Both the position numbers and the translations under genes were made by a program. A stretch of 64,000 nt of DNA from Theobroma cacao (Eukaryota > Streptophyta > Magnoliopsida > Malvales > Malvaceae): assembly GCF_000208745.1 (NCBI RefSeq), contig NC_030852.1:31946969-32010968 (forward strand), in the 5' to 3' direction. The first letter of the stretch is position 1. Every line of letters starts with the position of its first letter. Positions 21,901 through 32,439 of the stretch are shown here, piece by piece. The notes below the pieces were generated by a model. It did no database searches, was not told the DNA's origin, and saw nothing but the letters and a program-made list of their open reading frames with translations.

Positions 21901-23108
21901 ATATTTCATGCCTAAAAATCCATGAATGTTTGCTTATGCCCATAAATCAACATCTTCAACAACCAAAATACCAACATCCATAAAGCAACACATTATTCCT
22001 AATTAAAATACCAGCAACAACGAATCACATATACAACTAGAATCAATTCAAAATACAAACAATCAATCGATCCAACCATGAATCAACACATTATTCGCAA
22101 AATATAAACAACAATAATAAATCAACACTCTGGGCAATCAAAATACTAGCAACAATCTCAAAAGATAAGCAAACCTAGATCTTAATTATCAACAAAATCT
22201 ACGAATGAGATTATTCCCAAATATAATAACAAAATCTAAACCCAAATGTACGATAAATTAAAAGCAAGAAAACCTTACCTTTTGGGCAACACAAACACAC
22301 CACCAACTGAAACAAAAGTGGGAGGGCTAGGCGTTGGTCGTCGGCAGAAGGCAGACTCAGGTGGGGCAAATGATAGGGCAACAGGAGAGTGAAAAGAGAG
22401 TAAAAGGGAAAGAAGATTAAAGGGAGAAATTAGGGAAAAAATATCGCGTGGTGATTTTTATTGTACTTACCGACAGAATCTCCAACGGAAGATTTTGTTG
22501 ATAACTAAAATAAGGATAAATGAGGAGAAAACTCTCGTTTGCAAATTTTAATTATTAATTACCGACAAAGTTATTGATGAAATATTTCGTCGGAAAATAA
22601 AAAATAATATCGACGAAATTTTTAGCCACAAATCCGTTGGTAATGTTATCAATGTCTCACCAAATTACTGACCACTTAGTTCGTCAATAAAATAGTTGGT
22701 AAATTTTATCAATAAAATATTAATTTCGTCGGTAAATTTTATACCATTTTGCTATTCATGCCGTCATTATATTATCAACGGATTGAGTTTCGTCGGTATT
22801 TTCCTTTGTAATCCGTCCATTTTTCTCATATTCTTCTTTTATCGACAGATTATTACAGACAAAATTGATTCCGTCAATAATATCTTATTTTTTGATAATG
22901 CATGAATAAGACACATCTCCTAGTCCCCACCAAATTTTAGCTTAGGAAACATGCAAATTTGCTATAAATAAAGGAATACTATTATTTTTTTAATTCCAAA
23001 GTTAAGCTTTTAGAATTAAAAGTTGCATACATGTATTATTTGAAGTATGCAGACTGCTCCCAATTTATTTACTACATATAAACTAGGACAAAAACCAAAC
23101 CGTAGATA

Positions 23109-23657
23109 TTACAAAGCTATAAGCTGCTGTTTCTTCTGAATTTTGGCGGCTTTGCTTTCAGTTTCATTAGATTGCAATATTTTGGAGCTCAAAACTTGAT
23201 TTATTGGGTATTCTTTATTGCGTGTGATAATGATGAAATAAATGGGAATGGATTTAAGAGTGAGTGCCAGCAAGCATAGAAAGCTTGCAAAGAGATGAAA
23301 CAGTTGGGTATGCCGAGGATATGTAATTATGACGTGCAAAAAGAAAAAACAGAAGAGGGATGGTGGTAATAGTGAGGAAGCTACAAGTGATAGAAGCAAG
23401 GCAATGGAAAAATCTTGAGTTTGCAATAGCAAGGGACTGAAAGTGATTGGGAGTTGAAAGGAGACAGAGAAGAAAAACAGAAGTAGAAACAGGGCCAATA
23501 GTGAGAGTGTTAACTTTAAAACGAGATAGGGTGAATCAAGGACTAGCGCAGCAATCCTAATTGAGTTCCAAGTGCTGTCTGGATTTGTTCGGAGAAGAAA
23601 GAGTAAGAGATTAATGAAAGGAGGAAGCCCGTATCTTAAATCCACATGGGAGACCAT
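23109..23657 (-). CDS. subfamily A multi-pass membrane protein, copy A3
   Basis: An intronless 182-aa frame starts MVSHVDLRYGLPPFINLLL. The family blocks are in order: hydrophobic span, PITFSPLLLQTQDFSIALL, LPPSLFCFFFLHVIITYP and a polar tail. It is longer than A1/A2 because the reading frame near the C-terminus differs, giving ILQSNETESKAAKIQKKQQ in place of VELQNIAIQ; one of the two tails must reflect a small indel. Upstream, the TATA position seen in A1 is mutated, so expression is doubtful. Function unknown. Confidence 0.5.
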   Translation of the reverse strand: MVSHVDLRYGLPPFINLLLFLLRTNPDSTWNSIRIAALVLDSPYLVLKLTLSLLALFLLLFFFSVSFQLPITFSPLLLQTQDFSIALLLSLVASSLLPPSLFCFFFLHVIITYPRHTQLFHLFASFLCLLALTLKSIPIYFIIITRNKEYPINQVLSSKILQSNETESKAAKIQKKQQLIAL

Positions 23658-23659
23658 GT

Positions 23660-24463
23660 TTTGATTTTTGATTATCGGAGCGAAGAGAAAAAGATGAGGA
23701 GAGAGGGGGAGGGTGGAAAGAGTTTACAAAGAGGGGAAAGGAAAGGAAACTTTGATGACTGATGGAATGGAGAGGGGAGAGGGAGGTCAGAAAGAAAGAG
23801 ACAAGGAAGGCAAAGGAAGGTCAGAAAGTGACAAGGAAAGCAACGGGAGGTTTAGGAAAGGGAAACCAAGACAAACCTGTCGCCCCGACCTGGTGTCCCT
23901 CGTTTTCCACGAACAAAATGTTGCCACGTCGGATAATTAAAGGATAAAATATCACGTTGGTCGTTAAAAAGTTTAATCTGGTTTGTTAATGTTAACAACA
24001 AAGCTGCGTTACTTTAAACCCAACTCTGTACTGGCCCTTTTTGAGATGAGATTTCTAAAACCGTTTTTTTTTTTTTTATCCATTCTATGAACCGAATAAG
24101 ACAATCAAAAAATATAAATTTGACTCCTATAACCTATTGTTAAACGCATCTCTCTAATATCGTTTTTCATTAAACTAATGAACCAACATCCAGCAAACTT
24201 TCACTCCTAACCAATTTATAAGCATAGGTCTTATAAGGACCAATTCAGAGAAAACTTCTATTAATACATCAATTTAAAACCATAAGCAACAAAATAAACG
24301 TATTGATGAGGGATAATAAAACAAATTATATAATAAACATAGGTTTTACGATGGAATCTGTCAAGTACAAATCCATTTAATCTCTAGTTTTACGATTTGG
24401 GTTCATCAAGAATTTATACATTAAGTGCAGGAAAATTTTAAGTCCCTTTTGATCAATGAACTA
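23660..24463. other. A3 upstream region and spacer
   Basis: Purine-rich 5' region (23.68-23.87 kb), then AT-rich DNA. The plus-strand open frames at 23.71-23.95 kb are Lys/Glu/Gly low-complexity readings of the purine tract and not convincing genes. Confidence 0.5.
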
Positions 24464-24530
24464 TTTGGAGTTCAAGGGTTAGTGGAAGGTGACTCGTAGG
24501 AAATCATGCAATTAGACTCAATTCATAAGC
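24464..24530 (-). repeat. relic of a fourth DXO1-like upstream region
   Basis: Contains 'gttagtggaaggtgactcg', 'gaaatcatgca' and 'actcaattcataag' in the order seen upstream of copies 1-3. No exon 1 follows on the left side, so this unit lost its coding part. Confidence 0.5.
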
Positions 24531-24562
24531 ATTCTCCCTGCTTTGGCACAGATGTCTCTTAC

Positions 24563-25741
24563 TGCATGTTTGGTTGGAGAAATGGTTGTTTAAGTAACAT
24601 TTGTTCTTTTGTTGGGTTGTCAAATACATCAAGAAATAGCCATTTCAAACCCCAAAATCATCCAAAAGCAAAAAATAGTTAATACCAATCTTTTCATAAT
24701 ATTAACTATTTCATAATTGAGAAATAACTTTAAGTTAGAAAGATCAAAATACCCTTTACAAGTTGGAAAAATTACAACTCTATCTAGATAAAAACATTAT
24801 TTTTTTTTCCTCTCTCCTTCTCTCTCGTCATTCAAATTTTGAATAAAATATTAATATTTGAATTATAAGTAAAATAATTAATATTTTAAATAAATTATAA
24901 NNNNNNNNNNNNNNNNNNNNNNNNNNNNNNNNNNNNNNNNNNNNNNNNNNNNNNNNNNNNNNNNNNNNNNNNNNNNNNNNNNNNNNNNNNNNNNNNNNNN
25001 NNNNNNNNNNNNNNNNNNNNNNNNNNNNNNNNNNNNNNNNNNNNNNNNNNNNNNNNNNNNNNNNNNNNNNNNNNNNNNNNNNNNNNNNNNNNNNNNNNNN
25101 NNNNNNNNNNNNNNNNNNNNNNNNNNNNNNNNNNNNNNNNNNNNNNNNNNNNNNNNNNNNNNNNNNNNNNNNNNNNNNNNNNNNNNNNNNNNNNNNNNNN
25201 NNNNNNNNNNNNNNNNNNNNNNNNNNNNNNNNNNNNNNNNNNNNNNNNNNNNNNNNNNNNNNNNNNNNNNNNNNNNNNNNNNNNNNNAATAAAATAGAAA
25301 TAAATAATCATAATAACATTTAAGTTATAAATAAAATATTAATAATTAAATAATCAATTATAAATATTTTTAATAAATTCTAAATTATTAATATTTAAAA
25401 ATAAATAAATAATAAATAATCATAATAATATTTAAATTATAATTAAAATATTAATATTTAAAAAAATTAAAGACTAAATTATGAATAAAATATTACACTC
25501 ACGTATATAACTCATTGATTAGCGTATGATATTTCATTGGTTATTTTTGTTTTTTTATTTTTTATTAATTTCTTATTTTAAGGTTATTTTTATTTATCAA
25601 ACACTGTAGTAAATTATAATTACTATTCTTATCTTATTCTATTCGTAATATCAAACTACGTAATAATTATTTTATTTTATTATATATTTTTAAAATAATT
25701 ATTTTATTTTATTACTATCTATTTCGTAATTAAAACATGCA
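24563..25741. mobile_element. possible DNA transposon/MITE spanning the gap
   Basis: The left edge tgcatgtttggttggagaaatg partly mirrors the right edge, which reverse-complements to tgcatgttttaattacgaaa. The interior is AT-rich and interrupted by the gap. No clear target duplication is seen, so this is only a candidate. Confidence 0.25.
24901..25287. other. assembly gap (387 N)
   Basis: Undetermined bases. Flanks on both sides are AT-rich, consistent with a repeat that could not be assembled. Any open frame through it is meaningless. Confidence 1.
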
Positions 25742-25774
25742 TGAAAAAAGTTATTTAACAGCACAAGCTATATA

Positions 25775-26317
25775 ATATGTCACATAAAGGAACGGCACTC
25801 TATTTATTTTAGAATGGCAGAGGGGCTGGGCGCCTCTCTCTTGGGACAAATTTTGAACTTTTCAGCCCCACTTTTTTGTTTGTATTTATATTTGCCAGGT
25901 CTTTCGAGCTTTAAGATTTATGCTCTGCGCGTGGACAATTTTGAAGTAAACAAATCGAAAAGTTCAGCATCAATTAGATTATACTAACATTTCTAAGAGA
26001 AGGAAAAAGAAAGGCATAGAATCAGAGTGTTTCCTAAAATTCTACCAAAAGTGTATACTTTCCAAAGGTTTTGTTTGGAGGGCATTTGGTGCCAAATTAA
26101 ACAGAGCCAGCAATTAACTAATACTTTTTTTTGGTCGTCCTCGAAACCGGGCTCTACCCAATGCTGAAACAAATGGCTCTGCCCCATCTCCAACAGCATC
26201 TTAGCAATTAACAACTAGTACTAACTAGAAAGTAGAATCTCCGTGCTTCTTTTATTCACTACATCTACGTATGCGTAAAGTAAATTCCAAAACCATTTCA
26301 TATGATTCGTTTATTTA
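25775..26317. repeat. B-downstream duplicated segment, copy 3 (partial, with insertion)
   Basis: Blocks 'aaaggaacggcactctattt', 'cagcccca' and 'acaaatcgaaaagttcagca' match 9.9-10.1 kb. About 200 bp (25.99-26.21 kb) is not found at the other copies. Confidence 0.65.
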
Positions 26318-26872
26318 CTATACGCAGTCAGGTTCAGAACTTTGCTGACTCCGCAAGGCTTGACGTTCTCCTTCGATTTCTACAGTTCCAACTTCAAGAT
26401 CAACGACCTGAGGAGGAGATGGGTCTGGGTTTTCATGATTCTGCGTAATGTTGATCATAAATGTGGGAAGGGATTGAAGGGTGAGAGCAGAGCATCGGAA
26501 AAAGCGTATACATAGATCGAAAAGTTTGTCGTGCCAAGGAGCTGTGATCATGATGAATAAAAAGACGACCCAGAAGAGTGATGGCGGAAGAAAACCTGAG
26601 GCAACCAGTGATATAAAAAGGGCAATGGAGAAACCTCTAGCACGCAAGCTGATGGGATGGGGAGTGAGAGGGAGTTCAACAGAGAACAAAAGGAAGAGTA
26701 GCGTTAAGAAAATGGCAACAAGCAAGAACGCAAGCATGAAGATGGAAATGGGTTGATCAGTGAGGAAAGCAGCAAGCAGAAATGCAGGCTTATTTTGGGA
26801 TGTTAGAGAAGGAAACGAGATTAAATTAAGCAGTGGAGAGAGCGTATACCTCAAATCTATCAGGAGGTGCAT
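26318..26872 (-). CDS. subfamily B multi-pass membrane protein, copy B at 26.3 kb
   Basis: An intronless 184-aa frame starts MHLLIDLRYTLSPLLNLIS; the ATG lies in a favourable aacaATGC context. Blocks in order are an N-terminal DLRY motif, a weak hydrophobic span (~13-38), QPISIFMLAFLLVAIFL as a strong span, LTPHPISLRARGFSIALF, LPPSLFWVVFLFIMITAP, then WHDKLFDL and a polar tail with VVDLEVGTVEIEGERQ. It is the longest B copy, and a TATA-like site lies upstream. It resembles no enzyme or transporter family I know; I infer an integral membrane protein. Similarity to subfamily A across the whole length shows common ancestry. Confidence 0.6.
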   Translation of the reverse strand: MHLLIDLRYTLSPLLNLISFPSLTSQNKPAFLLAAFLTDQPISIFMLAFLLVAIFLTLLFLLFSVELPLTPHPISLRARGFSIALFISLVASGFLPPSLFWVVFLFIMITAPWHDKLFDLCIRFFRCSALTLQSLPTFMINITQNHENPDPSPPQVVDLEVGTVEIEGERQALRSQQSSEPDCV

Positions 26873-26954
26873 TGTTGTTCACCTCTTTCTTTCTTTTTTT
26901 TTTTTTTTGGTGAATTGTGTTCTTGTCGACAAATTCAGATGATTTGAGTAAGGG

Positions 26955-26962
26955 AACTTATA
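26955..26962 (-). promoter_or_regulatory. TATA-like site of the 26.3-kb B copy
   Basis: The minus strand reads cttgtataagttccc about 83 bp upstream of the ATG. The 31.8-kb copy has tataaatt at a similar place. Confidence 0.4.
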
Positions 26963-28360
26963 CAAGCGACAAAAAACCAAAAAATTTGGAATGGAAATGT
27001 ACGCGAACTTTCAAAGGCATTTGCCAAAAGAAAGGACAGCAAAAAGTGAAGTGGGCATATCGTTCAATCCCTTGGCCTTTATCTGCATCCGAGTAGTGCA
27101 ATGGCGATTGCGGGGAAATTCATTTCCCTTTGTTAATGAAATCCACTGATTGACTTTCAAAAAGGCCAAAAAACAAAGGGCAGCAAAGTCATCTGTCAGG
27201 GTAGGATGTGCAAATCCCACTGGTTCATCACCCAAACGTTCTCGCATCGTTGGTACCAGTTCAAACCGCTCCTGGCCGTTGGATCTACGGCATTCTAGTA
27301 TGTTGGAAATAACCAGAGGAACGACGGAGCATTGTGTAAACAACGCCCATTTGTAATCCTTTTTTAACGCGGGAAAGTTACAGTTACCGCTATCAGCAGC
27401 TGATCAAAGAAGACTGGAAGTCTGGCTGCAGAGGAAGAGAATCTCTCGTGGCTCGCGCATGAGCATTCAAAATGAGAAGCACGTGGTCGGCCCATGTAAA
27501 GCACGGGCTTGTTTTAAGTTATAAAATTTTAAAAAAATTATAAAAAAAAAATTTTTAAGTTCAATTCAAAAATATTAATTTTATAATTTAATTATTTTAA
27601 ATCTATTTTTGACATAATTTGATAACAATACATTTTAAACAATTTCAGACAAATTAAAATGGTTTCATTTTTCTTTATCCTGTCATTCAGATAAAAATTT
27701 CAAAATTAAATCTTAATTTCTTTCTGGTTAAATACTGTTTATTTCTTCATCCAAAGAGCAGAGATGACATCAAGTTCTTTCTTATTTTATTTTATTTTTT
27801 TGGATGGTGGATATTGAGGTTCTCAAGGGGATGAACAATGATTTTACTCTTCTACAGTGATTGCAGGTAACATAATGAATATGGTAACTGGATGTTTTTT
27901 GATGATGACTTGCTTCGAAACGTGTGCTGCGATGGAGATGCCTTTGTTGATAAGTTGGATAGGATTGGTTAAGATGATGAACTCAGGGAGAAGAAAGAGC
28001 TAAAGCATGTTTAATGGATTTTATGATGGTTCACGGTTTTATTATGTTTGAGATCGAGATGATTGTTAAGCATGTTTGCTGGAAATTTTAATTTTTTTAT
28101 CGGATTTTGAGTTGAAATTGTTCCGAGAATATTTTGTGAATGGAGTATATTCTGTTTTTGCATAAGGGAAGTGAGCAAGGTCTTCTTGATAGGGATATAT
28201 TTTGTCTTGCTTTAGAGGGTTATCGAGTTTTGTAACCTATCGTTTATGAAATGCACAATTTCATGGCTTAGCAAAAAAAAATATGTATTTTAGGTTCTTG
28301 AGTTTATTGGTTTATTCATAGAACTCTAAAGTTGAGAAGTTAAAATTGATTAGATTGGTT
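26963..28360. other. B upstream region and spacer
   Basis: The part at 27.0-27.5 kb resembles parts of 17.4-17.6 and 33.5-33.7 kb. The antiparallel open frames at 27.0-27.36 kb are not kept there. The remainder has no gene I can support. Confidence 0.45.
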
Positions 28361-28745
28361 TTGAAGTATTGCGAAAGTGATTTTTAGGCATTGCGTGACT
28401 TAATCACTGCGTGACTGATTTTTAGGCATTACGTAATTGGTTTTAGGTATTGCGTGACTGATTTTTAGGCATTACGTGATTGATTTTTAAGCAATGCCTA
28501 AGTTACCCAATGCCTTACTAACTAGTTACGTAATGTCTTACTAATAAGTCACGCAATACCTATCAACTAGTCATACAATGTCGTATGAACCAGTCACGCA
28601 ATGCTTAAAAACTAATCATGTAATGTTCAAAGTCAGTCACGCAATACCTAAAATTTAATCGCGTAATGTTTAAAAACTAGTCACGCAATGTCAAAATCAA
28701 TCACGTAATGCCTAAAAACTAGTCACGCAATACCTAAAAACTAAC
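28361..28745. repeat. inverted array of ~23-bp monomers
   Basis: In the left third, monomers read like 'ggcattacgtgattgatttt'. From about 28500 onward they appear in the opposite orientation, like 'actagtcacgcaatgcctaa'. Around 15 monomers are visible, varying mainly at tcacGcaat/tcacGtaat. The two orientations can pair, forming a large imperfect hairpin. There is no reading frame of note. Confidence 0.75.
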
Positions 28746-28799
28746 AAAACTACTGAATTTCATTTAATAAGATCAACAAAATTATTAACGAATATGCCT

Positions 28800-28960
28800 A
28801 CTTGATAAAAAATGCTCAAAATATTCAAAAGTTTTTCTACATATATCAAAATCATTCCAAAATGCTTAAAAATGCTAAAAACGCTCAAAAGTTTTCTTCG
28901 TGTATCAAAAATTACTCCAAAATCTTCAAAATGCTTAAAGGTATTCTTTCTGGTAAGGAA
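28800..28960. repeat. short degenerate repeat (aaaatgct words)
   Basis: Words such as 'ccaaaatgctt', 'aaaatgctaaaa' and 'cgctcaaaagttttc' recur, with a partial duplication of about 60 bp. The minus-strand open frame 28760-29074 across it is probably not a gene. Confidence 0.45.
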
Positions 28961-29708
28961 TACTCTAAGATAAATAGTCTGACAAGTAAAGCTTAAAGAA
29001 TATGAGTCGATTTGAGGTGCAGAGCTAAACATACTTAACCCGTTAATAAGTTTCGGATTGAGACGCGAAACCAAATAAATGGATCAGTTTTATTAAGAGA
29101 AATTTTATTCAAATTTTAATTATCTTGACTAAAAATAGTTAAAATTATAGAGATGTCTATTGTCAAAAATGCCTTACACATGGAAGCCATTTAAAAAAAA
29201 AAAATCCTAAAACTTTTATATTGGGTTTGTTGGTTAGTCTTGTACCTAACTTGAAAGGCGCTTCTTTTCACTTTCCTGAACTTGTAACAGACTGACTATA
29301 TCAATCAAGGCCTTCCTGTAATTGATCCATTAATCGGACATAATATTAGTTAATTATCCTTGAAGCTTTAACAAATTATAACTCCACTAGAAACACGGAT
29401 GGATTTTGAGTTTTTATGCTCTTACAAATTAAGGCAGCAGCGAGCATATCAACCAAAAATCACAAGCTCTGGCATCTGTACAAGCACCAACACTACAAAA
29501 GGAAAAACAGAGTGTCCCTGAAAGTCCATAACCGAGATCAAACGCACCCCAGGCATGAGGAACACTCTCAGAAAACACCCAGCTGTAACAGAAAATAACA
29601 GCTTCGCAATGATTGAGAACAAGACAAACAAAACATCCCACACACACAAAAGTCCAGCCAACAATGACAGGACTTGCAGTGTCCCCTTATCATAATTCGA
29701 ACTTTGAT

Positions 29709-30284
29709 TCAACGTCCATACCTGCTAAACCACAGCATCAGATTCTGGGTTCTGCCAATACCCTCGTTATCTAATCTGTCCGCCTTTTCATTGCCTTCCC
29801 TCATTGTATGAACTATTATCCACCCTTTTAATCGAGTTTTGAGGCTCTCAATTTCAAGAATCCACCTCCACGTCCTCCAAGCTGCCAAATCCGGTTCATT
29901 TGTCCATTTAACAGCATTTTCCGAATCACTATCGACCACCAAAATCTAATCTTTAGCCCATTCAGTAGCTGCAAAAATCAGGAACACTCCTTTGGAGAAC
30001 CTTGCTTCCGTATCGTAAGATCGCCCAATCCAGGACTCACCTGCACATCCTCTTGCGGCGCTGTCAACGTTAAACTTCATTTGTCCCAGCAGGGGAGGGG
30101 TCCAATTTGTGAGTTTTCTCACCTTAACTGGAGTCTTCACGGCCAAGCTATAGTTAGGAGCACGGAAAACATCTATAACAGAACCAAAATCTTTTGGGCC
30201 AATGGGAGGTGTCCTCTGTTTAAACCGTTGTACATAGAAGAAAAAAAGGGAAAAAGATGATAATATATGTATAAGGCGTAACAA
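29709..30284 (-). pseudogene. RNase H-like remnant of a non-LTR retroelement
   Basis: The minus strand reads LTNWTPPLLGQMKFNVDSAA and RGCAGESWIG, then one in-frame stop at 29946-29948, then VVDSDSENAVKWTN and later MREGNEKADRLDNEGI. This is the RVT_3/RNase H-like pattern of plant non-LTR elements (W.PP..G..KFNVD, ESDS..AV and the H...N..AD end). The middle, with the usual SN.AE.WA block, is altered and shortened. The stop separates two open pieces that are in the same frame. No reverse transcriptase is visible nearby. Confidence 0.65.
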
Positions 30285-30510
30285 AATATACCGTCGTGAT
30301 TGAACTTATTGTTTGGAGTTTGGAGTCATCGATCACCATGCTGTGTGCATGCTTTTTACCTCCATTTCCTTGTGGAGTGGGAGGATTAATGAAAATAGAT
30401 GATGACTCTGCAGATATAATTTGTAAGCATGGCCTTACTGGCCCTAAACGGTTTTTTTTTTATTTACACCCTGAAACAATATCGGAATTTCCATTATCAG
30501 ATACTAGCCC
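30185..30510. repeat. duplicated segment, related to 33.73-33.97 kb
   Basis: 'ggaggtgtcctctgtttaaa', then 'catgctttttacctccattt', 'gatgatgactc' and 'cacggttt'-like words occur in the same order at 33734-33960. No gene is supported in either copy. Confidence 0.5.
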
Positions 30511-30829
30511 TTTGTAAGCTGATTGTAAGTCACTCTAGGATAATATATTAGTCAAAGGAAAGTTTCTGATTGTTGTTCTCGGGTTGGAAAAGTCCCATGA
30601 GAGTAGACATGGAAGCTCGATTGATTCATGCAGGGGCTTTTCTTATTCACAAACAGTGAGGGAGTGTGCTTATGAAACTTGTAGCCATCAAGTCACAGTG
30701 AAGGACATGCTCATGATCGGAGCTCATATTCTGGTTCAAAGCGTCATCATTCCACATTGGTTAGTTACAATATACCTTTTTTTTTGTCTTAGTTTCTTTC
30801 TTTTGATACTAGATACAATTGAAGGAAAA

Positions 30830-30900
30830 TAGTCGCCGATCAAGGGGCTCATTTCGGCTACAAGATTTGGGAAAGTGATTTTTAATACTCAGAACTATGT
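30830..30900. repeat. short duplicated block, related to 36.73-36.80 kb
   Basis: 'tcgccgatcaaggggctcat' then 'ttcggctacaagatttg' here resembles 'tcgccgatcgatcaagcgcc' then 'ttcggctacaagacttg' at 36.73 kb. This suggests the 30-kb and 34-37-kb regions derive from one duplicated locus. Confidence 0.5.
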
Positions 30901-31169
30901 AGCTAGCTATGGGTTTGTTGCATAGTGGCAAACTTGGGAAGAATATCTTGGATTTAGATGTCTAATTTGCAACCATAAAGTTTTGATGCGGTCTTGGGTT
31001 GTAGTACTTGTTTCTCATTTGTTCATAATAGAAGGTCGATTCACCAGTAAGTGTAGGTGTCACGTGCGAAGGTCCTCGGGCCACATAGTGCCACTGCTGA
31101 CCCCTTGCTGCGGCACGAACTTTCGAGCAGTAACAATGACATCTCTGTTCTAGTCATCTAGATCACAGA

Positions 31170-31822
31170 CAAAACCATGTGGACCATCAACAACCCTACT
31201 AAGAGTGACCGGTGAGGCTACCGGCACAGAACTTAGTCATTTGGGACGAACAAAAAGTTACTTTAAATTTCCTCGACATTTTGTCTGCATTTTAGGACAA
31301 AAATTCGTTCATTTAACATGAAACCTTATAACAGTAAGTATAGAAAGAAAGACAGTGACATACATGGAAAAAATTATTAAAGATGACAAGCTATATAATA
31401 GGTCACAGAAAGGAAGGGCAATCTATTCATTTTAGAAAGGCAGAGAGGCCCCGGGCACCTCTCTGTCTGGCAGGGGATTTCTATTCATTATAGGATTAAA
31501 TTGGGACAAATTTTGAACTTTGTCAGCCCTACTTGTTCATTTATTTGCATTTATATTTTGCTCAGAATGATTCTTTGTATCCAGGTCATTCAAGGTTTAA
31601 GATGCAGAATGAGTGATCAATTTTGAAAGAAACAAATCGAAAAGTACACCATGAATTAGATTACAGTAACAGTTCTAAAAGAAGTAAGACTAACGAGAAA
31701 GTAGAATCTCGGTGCTTCCTTTATTCACTACATTTACATATGCGTAAAGTGAATTCAAACACCATTTCATATGATTCGTTTATTCACTATACGCAGTCAG
31801 GTTCAGAACTTTGCTGACTCCG
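31170..31822. repeat. B-downstream duplicated segment, copy 4
   Basis: A near-complete copy of the 9585-10311 segment in the same order, immediately 3' of a minus-strand B gene as at 10.3 kb. Confidence 0.75.
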
Positions 31823-32341
31823 CTAGGGTTGACGTTCTCCTTCGATTGCTACAGTTCCAACTTCAAGATCAACGACCTGAGGAGAAGATGGGTCTGGGTT
31901 TTCATGATTCTGCGTAACGTTGATCATAAATGTGGGCAGGGATTGAAGGGTGAGAGCAAAGCATCGGAAAAAGCGTATAAATAGATCAAACAGTTTGTCG
32001 TGCCAAGGAGCTGTGATCAAGATGAATAAATAGACAAGCCAGAAGAGTGAAGGCGGAAGAAAGCGTGCGGCTACGAGTGATATAAAAAGGGCAATGGAGA
32101 AACCTCTAGCTCTCAAGCTGATGGGATGGGGGGTGAGATGGAGTTCAGCAGAGAAGAAGAGGAAGAGTAGAGTTAAGAAAGTGGCAACAAGCAAGAACGC
32201 AAGCATGAAGATGGAAATGGGTTGATCAGTGAGGAAAGCAGCAAGCAGAAATGCAGGCTTATTTTGGGATGTCAAGGGCAGAAACGAGAATAAATTCAGC
32301 AGTGGAGGGCACGTATACCTCAAGTCAATCAGGAGCTGCAT
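31823..32341 (-). CDS. subfamily B multi-pass membrane protein, copy B at 31.8 kb
   Basis: An intronless 172-aa frame starts MQLLIDLRYTCPPLLNLFS. A weak hydrophobic span (~10-38) is followed by QPISIFMLAFLLVATFL (strong span ~41-63), HLTPHPISLRARGFSIALF, LPPSLFWLVYLFILITAP, then WHDKLFDLFIRFFRC and a VVDLEVGTVAIEGERQP tail. Every family block is present and there is no internal stop. A good TATA box lies ~55 bp upstream. With the 26.3-kb copy this is the best candidate for a working gene. Its function cannot be inferred from sequence; the short polar loops argue against a receptor or enzyme. Confidence 0.6.
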   Translation of the reverse strand: MQLLIDLRYTCPPLLNLFSFLPLTSQNKPAFLLAAFLTDQPISIFMLAFLLVATFLTLLFLFFSAELHLTPHPISLRARGFSIALFISLVAARFLPPSLFWLVYLFILITAPWHDKLFDLFIRFFRCFALTLQSLPTFMINVTQNHENPDPSSPQVVDLEVGTVAIEGERQP

Positions 32342-32393
32342 TGTTATTCTCCCTTTTTGTTGCTTGTGACAAATTGAGATGATTCGGTAGGGG

Positions 32394-32401
32394 AATTTAT
32401 A
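32394..32401 (-). promoter_or_regulatory. TATA box of the 31.8-kb B copy
   Basis: The minus strand reads gatataaattcccc, placing TATAAATT 53-60 bp upstream of the ATG, a normal plant spacing for a short 5' UTR. Confidence 0.5.
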
Positions 32402-32439
32402 TCAGAGAGGACATAACAAAATAGTTGAAATGGAAATTG

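Larger units (their letters stand above)
19956..22900. mobile_element. non-autonomous CACTA-like transposon with 3-bp target duplication
   Basis: The left end reads caatgccaaaaagcaag. The right end, reverse-complemented, reads cattatcaaaaaataag. Both are decayed forms of the CACTA(C)AAAAA terminus. The trinucleotide cat flanks both sides (19953-19955 and 22901-22903). Many 'cgtcggtaa' / 'ttaccgac' subterminal repeats in opposite orientations occupy about 19975-20260 and 22450-22890, as expected for CACTA elements. The host flanks rejoin to match the uninterrupted A-unit flank at 6.68-6.71 kb. The interior is AT-rich and encodes no transposase, so the element would need a helper. The ends have drifted from the consensus. 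Confidence 0.75.

Noticed and set aside
23713..23947. Lys/Glu/Gly-rich plus-strand frames
   Set aside because: Low-complexity purine tract in the A3 upstream region.
24895..25311. 138-codon minus-strand frame
   Set aside because: Consists of translated N's in the assembly gap.
28361..28745. CRISPR-like array
   Set aside because: Monomers are contiguous, without unique spacers, and change orientation; the genome is a plant.
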